From the NCBI GenBank assembly GCA_019828595.1, contig JAHQRK010000012.1:1922001-1986000 (forward strand): a DNA stretch of 64,000 nt. The letters run 5' to 3'. The position numbers were made by a program, and so were the translations under genes. Under the pieces are notes generated by a model. It worked only from the letters and a program-made list of their open reading frames with translations. It had not been told where the DNA came from and made no database searches. Each line of letters starts with the position of its first letter. The first letter of the stretch is position 1. Source of the stretch: Aphanomyces cochlioides (taxonomy: Eukaryota > Oomycota > Saprolegniomycetes > Saprolegniales > Verrucalvaceae). Positions 26,602 to 37,207 of the stretch are shown here, one piece after another.

Positions 26602-27244
26602 TATAAGAATATACTACTTATGGAAGGATTGTACCTGACAAAATCTCTTTCAGATCTTCGCCATATTCGTCTGGATTTGGCATTTGTAGGTCTTTGTACA
26701 GCGATTTGATTGAACTTCTATACTTCGATAGTGTATTGGGCTCTATATCCTTAGAACGCATTGTATGTGTTATAAATGCTTTGAAATGGTCGTATTTGAA
26801 AACGTTGAGGTCAATGATCTACTCACCACTGTCGCTTCTCTTAGCAAGTACAACTGATCTGTCTCCTATTCACAATCAATGACTACCGTTATATTTCATG
26901 TCAGACCTGTATCCATGCTCTTATTTGACGTAGACCTGACGCGTATCCTTTTCGTGTGCTATCTGAAATTCGCTTCGTCCGCGCACGTTGAATCGTGAAG
27001 TCTTCGACCGGCATTGCAAATTTGGAAATAAGCAGCGTGTCTTGTGCACCAAATTTTTGGCCAAGAAAATTTGAGTGGTGCACAGAATATCATGATTTCC
27101 ATTTCCCGCAGGATACTTCTTGACTGTGAATACAACTATCAAAGAAATAGATAAAGGAAACTCCCGAGAAATGGAAATTGTGATGACGCCAGCAATACGA
27201 CTCTCACAACTAATAGCTGTGAGCATTACCTTTTACGGTTTATC

Positions 27245-28063
27245 GGAGAGAGCCGCAGAGAAAACGCATATCCATAGATTTACTGGAAGGAGAGCCAATC
27301 AAACATCAAAGAATTCACAAAAATTTCCCCAATTATGATCGGTGTTGAACTGCGAAGCAAGCAAAAACTGAAGCAGAAGCCTGTGCTCAAAGGCTATGCA
27401 TCGAATAGTGAACAGGTAAATGTGGTTAGTCTTGACCAGCACGGCAACTTCCTTCGGCCGAGCTCTGAGGCTAAAGATGGGACAACATTAAACTTATCGA
27501 CTGGTGAACGTTGTGCCATCTTTAACTCCAGAGCTTGGCCATTTTCTTTCAGTTCCAGAGATATGTCGTGTATGTAGATTATGGAAGGACATATTTTAGT
27601 TTGTGCTGCTTGTGTTTTTTAATTACATTACATGTTGGGATACGCCACACATCTCCAAACAGGAGTTGAATCGCCAGTGTGCGCTTCCGTTCTACTCGCA
27701 ATCAATACAATGTTCCTTTAGCGGAATCAAAAGCCGCTTACCTTATATGCGTACTTCTCTGGATCGTTCCATCAATCTGACCCAGAGAAGCACTGCGCTG
27801 CAAGCTGCGTGCAGAAAGTTTGGCTAGACTTCATGTAGTGATCGGGCTGGTGCCTTTCCAAATTAACTATTTCTGCCCAATCTCAACACATCGTCCAACT
27901 CATTGCACTCTAATTGGACGATAATCTTGTGTAAATCCACCGATTTACGTTTTCTGACAACAAGTCATTTTTATTCAAATTTTCTTTTTTGAATTTATTT
28001 TTGTGTCGATTCAGTGAGACCAACATTCAGACATTGAGAAATCTTTTTCCGTCACTCGACAAG
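27245..28063. other. Intergenic region after the Crypton palindrome
   Basis: About 0.8 kb. An 80-codon open frame at 27335-27577 and a 74-codon one at 27603-27827 have no recognisable motif and low-complexity composition, so I do not call them genes. The last 100 bp before 28064 are T-rich and probably hold the promoter of the WW-repeat gene. Confidence 0.4.
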
Positions 28064-28939
28064 ATGCATCCGCTCCGCAAGTTTGGCACGATCGCTGCCG
28101 ACCGGCTCGCTTGGTACCTTGTCTGCTTGAAGACAAGCTTCTTTCCATCGTCTAGACGCATTCGACCCAATGCCGTGCCGAATCGCGTGGAGGAAACACC
28201 TTCGCTAGACAAACCGTCGCCTGAACCGACTGTTCCGCCGTTGCCACCAGGATGGAAAGTCTACACGAGCCGCTCGCGAGGCGACTATTATTATGTAAAT
28301 ACTGCGCTGAATTTGAAGCAGTGGAATCATCCAGCTCCTCCAGTCGAACTCCCACTTGGATGGAAAGCGTATTGGTCGCAAGACGAAGCTGGTTGGCACT
28401 ATCTCCACAAAGAATATGGACTCAAACAGTGGGAACCCCCCACTGTCACCCCAACAGGCACAGAAGAATTGCCACCTCTCCCACTCCCAAAAGGATGGAA
28501 AGGATACAAGAGTCGCCGAAATGGACATTGGTACTTCAAACACAAGGCACTTCATCTACGACAACGTCACTATCCCCTCGACGCGGAGGATTCTCCCGTC
28601 GATGCGTTGCCCAGCGGCTGGAAGATGTACATCAGCGGCGATGGGACATCGTACTTCAAAAACAAATCCCTTCGTGTGCTCCAATGGGAAGTTCCTACCA
28701 AAGAAACAGTTGTGCCCACTGAGCCTCTCCCCGATGGATGGACGTACGTCAAGAGCCGCCACGGCAAGTGGTTTTACGAGAATGCGGATCTTGGTCTGAA
28801 GCAATGGGAATTTCCATTGCCAGAAGGATCGCTTCCACCTGGATGGCGTGCAAAGATGAGTCGCGCCAAAGGACGACTCTACTACGAGAACAAAGCCCTC
28901 ATGCTGTCTCAATGGACGCGTCCAGACCAAGCTGCGTGA
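28064..28939 (+). CDS. Protein of six tandem WW domains
   Basis: Single-exon gene of 291 residues. After a basic N-terminus of about 60 residues come six units of about 38 residues. Each has LP-x-GW, a central S-x-x-G-x-x-Y/F-Y/F-x-N/H turn and a closing L-x-QW-x-x-P. The units start near 28236, 28350, 28488, 28605, 28725 and 28833. The third has lost its second Trp (LRQRHYP) and is probably a weak binder. WW domains bind Pro-rich ligands, so the protein should be an adaptor, but no other domain is present. The chosen ATG is the first in frame; the frame upstream has no ATG. No signal peptide is evident. Confidence 0.85.
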   Translation: MHPLRKFGTIAADRLAWYLVCLKTSFFPSSRRIRPNAVPNRVEETPSLDKPSPEPTVPPLPPGWKVYTSRSRGDYYYVNTALNLKQWNHPAPPVELPLGWKAYWSQDEAGWHYLHKEYGLKQWEPPTVTPTGTEELPPLPLPKGWKGYKSRRNGHWYFKHKALHLRQRHYPLDAEDSPVDALPSGWKMYISGDGTSYFKNKSLRVLQWEVPTKETVVPTEPLPDGWTYVKSRHGKWFYENADLGLKQWEFPLPEGSLPPGWRAKMSRAKGRLYYENKALMLSQWTRPDQAA

Positions 28940-29049
28940 TTTATGAGAGTCTATAAAGTGAAATCAAGTCGATGGATATGTGTCTTCAGTGCATGCTCTA
29001 TGCGCATCCTTTGAGTTCGTACACACATCTTCTCGACTTTGCCTGCTCG

Positions 29050-29165
29050 TTCCACATCAAACCCCCACAACCCCAGATCTCATTGAAACCCTTCAACCCC
29101 AACCTTGATAAACCCATGGTTAAACCCCTACAACCCGAAAACACTGAACCCCTTTTTTTACATTG
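29050..29165. promoter_or_regulatory. C-rich tract with repeated AACCC/AAACCC blocks upstream of the MYND gene
   Basis: At least eight runs of three or more C are spaced by A/T-rich linkers, so the minus strand has matching G runs and could form G-quadruplexes. It ends about 40 bp before the ATG at 29195. The blocks resemble degenerate telomere-like units (AAACCC) but are irregular. Confidence 0.4.
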
Positions 29166-29194
29166 GAAGACAAACTTGTCGATCCCAACGAGAG

Positions 29195-31318
29195 ATGGAC
29201 GAGTACTTGGCCTGTGAAGAGTGCCACGTAGTTCAGAGCAAGCGTGACGAGTTCCGAGAGAGTCAATGGGATAATCCTCGGCCGGTATGCAATGCATGTG
29301 CAACCAAACGTGCGTGGGCCATGTTTGCTGCGGATATCGCGGCTTGTCCAAATGCATCGGTAATTCACAACCATGGAAATGACCCGAAACCACAACCAGA
29401 GGTGCGTCAAGCACCGATTGACCAAAAATCTCGGCCCCAGCCTGCACAATGGGAGAAAGACGCAGCACAGAAAATCAAGAAACAGCTTAAGCCTACCCCA
29501 GAAACCGAGGAAAGTGTCGGCAAACACAAGTTGTGGTGTGCAGGATGCGAGCGAGCCGTGGTAAAAGCTCATCGATGTAGCCAATGCAAGCTCGTATACT
29601 TTTGCAGCACGTCATGTCAAAAAGCAGCGTGGAATCGACATAAGCCTCAATGCCGGCGATTGCCAATAGCGACATCTGAGCGAGAGAAATGGACACCCGT
29701 TCTCACAGCGACAAAATCGACCAACGCAGACGAATCATGGGCAGCGTTTGCTCAAATTCAAAGTTGGATCTCGCAGCCAGACAGTGCGAAGGATGCTTCT
29801 GCTGCCTTTCGAGCTGTTGATGGTGTTTCTTTCTTCCTGGAGCAACTGGAGGCTTCAGTACAACATGAGACGGAAACCAAATGGCAAATTTTGTTGCTTT
29901 TGACGCGGCTCGTTGAAATCTCCACAGAAGTCGCAACAGATCTGCACCGTCTCGGTGGTGTCCCAGTGCTTCTTGCTCTTATCAGCGAATCGTCGGACTT
30001 TAGGGTCCAAGTAAGTGATCGAATCTTCGTCTGCAGCATTAACTAAACTCAATCTCTAGGCGTCTGCGGTTGTTACTCTATGTACTCTGTTGGCTTCGAA
30101 TCCAAAGACTTTGTGCGCGTATTTCCTCGACCTGGATGCTATCCCAGTCGCCATCTCGGTGATATCGCGAGCGAGCTCTCTCGACGACGATGTCAAATTA
30201 GTTGCTTGCGTGCAAGCCACAGCTCTCATCTTGCAACTCCTGGAGCAACATCCAGATTCAATGGCACAGATTACATCGAATGGGAAGATCGCCTCGCTTC
30301 TCGTCGAAATTCTTTGCCAGATTGATGGAATTTACTCACTTGACCGCGCGACGGGTGTTCGAGTCGGCCACCATCTCTACCTCAATATCCTCAGCCTCAC
30401 TGGATCCATCGTCCACGCTGATCCATCAATGAAATCTCAATTTGTATCTGCGGAACTTTTGCCTCTTGTGTGCTCTACGATCATTAATGACCACTGCCTC
30501 CCTCCACAGGCTCCTAAGGGTTTCTCCCTTTGGCATTTTCTCTGGACGTGGACGCTCTGGTTTGTCTACACCTTTATCTACGACTGGCGTGTTGTGCTCA
30601 CCTCCACTGAGACTTTGGACATCCTCGACCGTGCTGTGCCATTACTGACTCCGTTCTTATCGACTCCAGAATGGTGCGAAGACATTACAGTCAAGCATAA
30701 TGGCGTAGAGCTAGCTGCGCGTACTCTGGAGTATGTGTTGCATTCAGACGCCAAGATTGCAGCTCGCACACGTCTCTCAGCGCTTGATCTGTTCGTGTGT
30801 GTGACTTTGCCTCGATTCGACTGCCCAGATGATGCTCGCCACAATCGCATTCATGAACACCTCGAGCAAATCTTGCCTACGATTGATACGACGTTGCAAA
30901 CTGCTCTCAAGTCACTCGACGCAGCGGCATCTTCCCCAGAGCATGAATCCACGTTGGATCAAATGCTGCTGTCGGAAGCCATCAAATCCTCTTGTCTCGT
31001 TGCTCATTTTGGCCGATCGATGCCGACTGTAAAGCATGCCAACGTTTCTAGCACTCTCATCAAGGTTCTCTTGAATCTTCGAGTTCCAGACGCTCTGAAA
31101 TGGACGGCCATGGCAGCTTTGATTCAATGGGTACGCTGTCTCATGTCCACACATGTGCTGAGAGTGATGCTTTGTAGGATACCAACGCCAACCGCGTTGA
31201 CTTGACAGCACAGGACCGCACAGCTTTGGTCGCTGTGGTGGCAAAGCTTAAGGAAACAGCCACGGACGAGATGCGGCCGCTGCAAGGTCCGATGGAAGCG
31301 ATATTGAAGAGATCTTAA
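29195..31318 (+). CDS. MYND zinc-finger protein with armadillo-like helical repeats
   Basis: Exons 29195-30010, 30060-31130 and 31178-31318 give 675 residues; both introns are phase 0. Near residues 110-150 a MYND finger reads WCAGC...RCSQC...YFCSTSCQ...W-x-x-H-x-x-x-C, which usually binds two zinc ions and a peptide partner. An N-terminal CEEC...CNAC pair may form a second metal site. The rest is helical with Leu-rich armadillo/HEAT-like units (LGGVPVLLALI, ASAVVTLCTLLAS) and one hydrophobic stretch (about 30520-30600). A scaffold role is inferred; no SET domain is present, so it is not a SMYD methyltransferase. Its stop overlaps the stop of the opposite gene. Confidence 0.8.
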
Positions 31319-32596
31319 ATGTTAACGTCGTTGCCACCTTCTGAGAGGTCGGAAAACCTTGACGAGCATTCACTGAAGAGGCGTGGACTACAGCCCATGA
31401 CGGACGTCGCTCGCATGTCCCGGACGTCTTTGTCAAACAAGTCTTCGTCTTCGTCGCCTTCGGCCAGCATGACAATGGAATTGGCCGAGTCGCGGGTCTT
31501 TGCCCACGGATCTTCGCATTCCTCATTGATGCCTTGTTCAAACACGACGGACGTTTGCTTGGGATGCGGCACGCGAGACACCTGAAAGACACTCGAGATA
31601 CTGGAGAGACTAGAGGCGCTCGTGCCGAGGTTGACGATCTTTCCATTTGCAGTTTGAAATATACTTTGAGAGAACCCCGACGTCGACGCTGTCTGAAATG
31701 AAGACACCGACGAATGGCTCCCCCTTTCCATCTCATGGTCGCTGCCGTAGAACGCTCTGCTTGGCTGCTCCAACTGCGTTGGGGCGTGTGTCGAGTACGA
31801 CGTCGAGGTCAGCAATGAAATCGTGGCTGGTTTGCCTGCTGTTTCTAACGCAAGAGGGCTGCCCACCACGGAGCGACTTCTTCGGGCCGTCCGCCTTGCA
31901 ATGCAAATGGCCGCAATCACAATCACGCCAACAACAGCCCCTCCGATCAGGAGAAATGTCATCGTGGATTGATTTGGAGTCGACGTCGAGGTGGCAGTGG
32001 TGCTGTTCGTGCCGTTCTGTGTTGAATTTGGAGCGGTCGTTGCTGTCAGCGATACATTATCGACAACCTTCGGTGCTGATGTGGTTATCACTGGAGCTGT
32101 GGTGGTTGACAGTTGAATTGTAGTTGTGGCCGGCGGCCGGGGAGTTGTGGTGGGGGCAGCCGTCGCTGGTGGAGCTATCGTGGTTGTAGGGCTAGCTGTA
32201 GTAGTGGCAGGACTAGCTGTAGTTGTCGCTGTGGTTGCTGCTGCGAATATACCTTGGCCCTCTGCTGGCGAGTCAAGATGATGAACAACCAACGGAGCAT
32301 ACCGCACAAGGTTGATGCTGTGGATGGGCATGCCGTGCCGGTTTTGGCGACACAGGAGTATAATCCGTTGGGGGCTGCTGCAATGCAAGGAGGGCAGTAT
32401 GCTGAGCAATTCTTCGCGTCAGCAGTCGTGCACGCCTTGACGGCAATACAAGTCTGATTTGTTTGAGCCTGGCAGCGAGAGGCGAGCACGATGAGTACGA
32501 TCGTAGCTAGTGGCTTACATTAGGCGCATTGTCACGACGAGCGCGAGTACCTCGAAGGGCGTTGAGTTTGTGATAGCGGCGGCATCTCGGGGCCAT
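31315..32596 (-). CDS. Type I membrane protein with Cys-rich head and mucin-like stalk
   Basis: Exons (minus) 32596-32551, 32506-32303 and 32264-31315 give 399 residues with all phases compatible. The start at 32596 yields a signal peptide (ATIVLIVLASRCQAQ core). A cysteine-rich head of about 55 residues (eight or more Cys) follows, then a Thr/Pro/Ala stalk typical of O-glycosylated mucin regions. Next comes a helix (LLIGGAVVGVIVIAAICIA), a basic stop-transfer and a Ser-rich acidic tail of about 180 residues. It resembles cell-surface sensors of oomycetes and fungi in architecture only; no family is recognised. The tail may be phosphorylated (inference). Confidence 0.75.
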
Positions 32597-33339
32597 CGAA
32601 ACGCTCAATTGCGTCTCGCTAGAGAGAGAGAGAGGAGACGCTGATGCGCACGTGCCTCTACGTGAGCCAACTGTCCATCAAAGAACATTTGCTCGTGTTC
32701 GCAATATATCTCACCACGCCTCCAGTTGGAAGTGGTCCGACCGACACAACTCATAAGGTGGAGTTCTCCATCTGCTGCACTAGCCAGCGACATTCCAGTG
32801 TGCTGGCCAAGATGACAATGAACTTGTGCCGCAATGACTGAATCCACAATTGTCACGGCATGCAGAGCTAGCAAAGACAACGAAGGACATCTCGTTGTTC
32901 ATTGTTTGATGGCCTGCAAAGGGAGACGCAGGGAAGCCTTGCCGTGGCAAAGAGCGCAGTTCGTGGAGCCCTCGTTTCAATGCATGCGCTCATCGGTCGG
33001 TCGCATGAGCTTTGCGTGAAAAAATCGAGGGCTGGGCCATGAGTGCAGGGTGAAGTCCCCCATGGATTGCCTGTAAACTGGCTGTTCGATGTATTCGTTA
33101 GTTCTAATGAAAACATGATACGGATCACTGAGCTTATCTGCATACTAGTGGCTCTCTGTGTACTCTTGAGATGTCTTGGAAGCAATACAAGCGATGAGGG
33201 CGACAGCCAGAGGGAATAGGAAAGGCTCATGCACCTCTGCAGTGATTGAAATCCATCGAGAAGGATGGTGAGACGTTTGAAATATGTGAAATTTCTCATT
33301 GGTTGATGAAAAGATGGCAGTTTCAAAGATGCGTTGACC
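32597..33339. other. Divergent intergenic region, about 0.74 kb
   Basis: Lies between the starts of the minus-strand receptor and the plus-strand gene at 33340, so it should hold both promoters. It contains a short GA repeat (about 32621-32636) and an ATTGG (CCAAT complement) at about 33297-33303. Open frames of up to 168 codons on both strands lack motifs and are not called. Confidence 0.4.
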
Positions 33340-36300
33340 ATGAGCGCCGATTCAGCAAGATCGGACGACTTCAAAGGCTACGACTATGCAACGCTCAAGC
33401 GGCTCCATCTCGACTTGATCCAGCGACGCACGAAGCGAGGGGTGAAGAGCATTCGAACTCCGAGGGGATATTTCCTCCTCGCGACCAAGTTTGCCAAGAA
33501 GGAACCGCTCCCGCTGCATTTGGTGGTAAGATGCTCAGCCAAGTCACTCCGACTCGGACTCGTAGACCAAAGAGCCCAACTTTAACACGGACACAATCGC
33601 GTCCAATGTCGCGGGGTACCTTGACCCGAATATTCAAACGTACATTCGACGCACGTGGTGGCCCATGGCCCACTACAACCCCATTACGTTCAAGAAAAAT
33701 AAAAATGTACACACCTCTCGCTCGACGTGCTCTTGACGCTCTTTGACCTCTAGATTGACCTGACAAAGGACGACTACGTCCGCTTTAATTGCAAGGTGTA
33801 CAGAGCGCTCTTGCCGGACATCACATATGCTGAAGCGATCCGTCGAATCGAAGTACAGTGCCATTGAGTTTCCAAGTTAAGGCCGTCATATGTAGAAAGA
33901 CTGGAGAGACGATATCCTTCTTGGAGGAGCGTTTTCGAGAGCTCAAGTGTCGCGTCGTGGGCCAAATGGTAATCGTAACAATGATAACGCGCCAGTGGAA
34001 TCTCCCCCAGAGAGCACGAATGACTCGATGACTCCTGTCGTCGAGTCGGCCTCCACCTCTGGGGAGACAAAGATGGATATCAACATGTTTAGCTTGTCCC
34101 TGTTGGACCTTGCAACTTCCTGCTCAGTACGCTGCTTCCCATGTTTGCGATCTTTATCCTCACGATCTCTAGGCCGGAGGAATGGACGCTTTGTACCTCT
34201 TTCTGCAGTTCCTCCGCGTGAAGTTGTTTCTTTGTGTCGAAATCGCACTAACCTTTCAGTTAGAATGAAATCCACGCGGGACTTTGAGGATTTACCCAAG
34301 CCGAAGTACTGCACAGACATCCAAGACCATCCCCAACCAACTATCCTTGTCGAGCATGGCAAGGTCTACACGGAGGACATCACCGAGGAGAAGCGCTCGC
34401 CGCTCACAGCGACGTTGTACCAAGTTGGAGTAAGTCTGCCTCATCAACCATCGCATGATTGCAGGCATTAGCTCTTCCCCACACGTCTTCCCCTTCTGAC
34501 GCTCTTCTTCTCGCTCGATTCCTCGTCTGTCCATTAAGGCTACGTCTATCTCATCACTCCATGCAATAGACCGATGGACTTCTACGTCAAGGCCATCGAT
34601 TCGAGCCAACCTATGAATGACGAGTCAAACGAATGGACAATCACCAATGTTCCTGCCGCTGCGCTCGTCTTCAAGACAAGTGCGGTTGATGTCGCATCGA
34701 TCAAATACGAGACGCTTGAATCGTTTGTCCTTCCAGTGGGGACTCGGAGCGATCTGACTGATGCCTCCTTCCAGGTATTGCACCAACTTGGGGGGATTCA
34801 AAGGTATCTCTTTAGATGACTTGTGTGCTACAGGAAGTTACACCTTTGGAGTTTGAAGGCACTTTCTTTGGCTCTGTGGCGGCGAAGCGCGTGCGAATCT
34901 TTGGGCTCCACCATCCGCAAGGCGTCGACTTGATCTTGACGCTGACCACGGAGCCAACAAGGTCGGCTTCGGTCCACCCTGACGATAAAAAGAACCACGT
35001 GATCGGCTGCATCTACTTGGTCAAGCAGGATGACTTTGGCATTGCTTCGTACAAACTCCAATTCCACGAATTCATCTACAACTGCAACGAAGAGACCAAG
35101 GTGCAAATCATTTGCGATATCAAACTCGGCGGACTCTACTATGCCATCTACTTTTCAATGATCGAAATTCAGGCAAGACTACCCATGCAGCCTCTAGCAC
35201 GACGTTCTTTCACAGTTTTTACTAGAATACAACAACATGGTGCTGCCGATCGAGTCTGACAAGCCATTATTGGAAGGACAGCGCAACAACACGACTCGAG
35301 ATCCTGTCGAGGCTGTGCCTCTCGCCGACGGATCCATGCCGTGCTATTTTCCCGCCGCAAAACTTCCTATTCAAATTCCCCACAGCAAGTCTTCTCTTCG
35401 TGGCAAGGTAAGACGACCATGAACGTCGAGCAACCTACAATATCTTGTAGATTTACTCCCACCGACGGCAGTCACGCATTGTGCAAATGCAAAACTTGGA
35501 CGAGGCATTTCGAATGAGCACGACTAGCCACATCAAGCTTACAGACGAACGACGAAGGAGTCGCCAGATACAAGAGCCACCGAAGGAAGCTGAGGTCAAA
35601 GCCAAGATGACTAGCAAGACAGGTATTGTATTGGAGACTCTGTTGGCGAAACGTGTGCATGCAGTAGGCAAGTCCAAGGAGATCACAAGTCTGGATCGTG
35701 AAGTTGAGCTCATGTATGAGTACTTTGAGCACATGGCTTTGACCCAGCCGACGTTTGAAGACCTCCGACTGCAGGAAGAAGAAATCGCAAAGCGCCTCAA
35801 TAAAGCCAACCAAGTGTCAGACAACTTTGGCAATGTCTACGCTGAAGACCGTCACGTTCGTGAGACGATTGCCACCGCAAAACAAACACAATTTGGGATC
35901 ATGGACGCCGTCCAGTTCAAGGAGAAAGTGTTTGCTGCCGAAGAGTACAAGCAGTCCGCACTCTATCTCCACGTACGGCATTTTAGACGTTGCCTTGAGA
36001 TATCTTTGTGTAGCAATTGGGGCAACAATTGCGCGCTGAGCTCTACCGGGAAGGACAAGAGGCTCATAAGGACGCCATCTCGACAGCGCTAGAGCACAAT
36101 CTCTACTTGAAACTCGCCGAAACCAACACGCTCTCCAAGCGTAAAATCGATTCCATTGGCGACCCTGACTCGGTTGTAAATGTAGATGAAATTGCGCAGC
36201 TCAGAGAGACGCTGGTGGAGAATGGCCACCTCAAGGGCGCCTTCCCACTGACATATCGTGAAGAATCCAAGGAGGCGATCATCTTACCCAAAACGTACAT

Positions 36301-37171
36301 ATCGGCTAAACTCCCGTGGCAACTGACGTGGCAAGTCGCGATTGAAAAGCCACAAAGCCCAGATCCACTCCTTCCACGCAGCCCCACGAAGCATCACAGT
36401 CCTCGCAAGTCGCCAACGAAGTTGACTACCAAGGAAGACAACGTCCTTCCCGCAGTGCCGACAGCCCCGCCGCCAAAACCCAAGCCCCCAGTGGACATTT
36501 CCATTCTCACGAATATTCTCCAGCGACAAACCAACGCTGATTTGGTTTGTTCACCGTCAGAGCCTCAGCTGCAGACATCCTCCGAGACGATTCAACCCCC
36601 GCACCGACCGTCAACAGCATCAGCAACGTTGCCTTCTCAAGAGTTACGCAAGTTCTCGCGGCCAAAATCTCCAGCCAACGAGGACACCACCGACGAGGTT
36701 GTGCCGACAACGTTGCCATTTCATCCAGGACACGTGGTGCCTCCTCCAAAGGCACCTCCTGGCAATCATAAAGGTGGCTTTCGGCGGAAGAAAAAGCAAC
36801 AGTCGGCACCAGCGCAGCAGCTCAAACTGCCCTGGTCGCGGCTGAACAAGGACGAAGTACCAAATCGCGATAAGCTCGTCTCGTCCGTGGCCCAAACACC
36901 TGTCGAGAAAGACGAGCTGATTGTCGTGCAGCAGACGCCGTTCCACGTTGTCCGCCATCACAACAAAGTGGTTGCACTCAAGGACGACGACGGACGCATT
37001 GCATTAAACAATTCCAAGCCCATCAAGCCCAAGAAAACTCCACGCGAAAAGCCACCGAGTGCTGCCGATGCGTTGCATTTAGCAAGAGTTTTGGGCAACG
37101 AGCGCATGGCATTGGTATGGGAGCAGCTCTCGGACGAATTTGCATGGATGGAGACTGAAATTCCACGATAG
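33340..37171 (+). CDS. Large conserved-looking protein of unknown function
   Basis: About ten short introns, e.g. after 33528 and 33708 and near 34127-34172. An N-terminal region of about 90 residues ends in an IEKDWRDD motif. A low-complexity Ser/Asn/Glu linker follows, then beta-rich segments (TILVEHGKVY, YVKAIDSSQPM, RVRIFGLHHPQG, KVQIICDIKLGG) that could form a C2- or immunoglobulin-like fold. After these come a charged helical region (EVELMYEYFEHM, LRLQEEEIAKRL) and a long Pro/Lys-rich disordered tail ending ...WMETEIPR. No enzyme motif is seen. The junction near 34218-34265 is uncertain: TGA (34266) and ATG (34265) overlap there, so two genes cannot be excluded. Confidence 0.6.
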
Positions 37172-37207
37172 CGTTAGTCAATTGTAAATAGACTCGTCGG
37201 TCAGAGA

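Larger units (their letters stand above)
23341..27014 (-). pseudogene. Crypton tyrosine recombinase, right copy, frameshifted and Tc1-interrupted
   Basis: This is the mirror image of the left gene: its ATG at 27014 pairs with 20735 and its stop at 23341 pairs with 22811. A run of four C in the left copy (near 21894) is three here (near 24255), causing a frameshift. The frame then ends about 20 codons later (24213), removing the C-terminal DNA-binding region. The catalytic H-x-x-R and Tyr lie before the break and remain. A Tc1 element sits inside intron 2 (mirror of 21115-21155). Splicing across a 1.6-kb insert is uncertain, so this copy is probably non-functional. Confidence 0.75.
20505..27244. 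mobile_element. Palindromic pair of Crypton (tyrosine-recombinase) elements
   Basis: Two arms are inverted copies: 20505-23018 and 23134-27244, around a 115-bp asymmetric AT-rich spacer. Paired coordinates sum to 47749 outside the inserted Tc1 and to 46152 inside it. That difference is exactly accounted for by the Tc1, its TA duplication and a 1-bp deletion. Only three substitutions were noticed when comparing translated copies. Both arms encode the same Crypton-type recombinase, pointing at each other. The element starts 80 bp after the stop of the giant receptor. Cryptons normally lack terminal inverted repeats, so the palindrome looks like a recent inverted duplication. Confidence 0.8.
23134..27244 (-). 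repeat. Right arm of inverted repeat, containing the Tc1 insertion
   Basis: Reverse complement of 20505-23018, interrupted by 25006-26601 plus one TA copy. Without the insert it is 2513 bp, one base shorter than the left arm. Visible substitutions lie near 27092, 27037 and 26942 (right-arm coordinates). Confidence 0.85.

Noticed and set aside
20505..27244. Interpretation as one large DNA transposon with 2.5-kb terminal inverted repeats
   Set aside because: Each arm carries a complete recombinase gene of the Crypton type, and the centre is only a 115-bp non-coding spacer, so there is no cargo between the repeats.
29050..29165. Internal telomere repeat
   Set aside because: The C-rich blocks are irregular in length and linker; no exact repeat of a telomeric unit such as CCCTAAA is present.
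31647..32457. Plus-strand frames of 110-160 codons over the mucin-like receptor gene
   Set aside because: They mirror the Thr/Ala-rich stalk in reverse and lack a start context or motif; the minus-strand gene has a signal peptide, TM helix and clean splicing.
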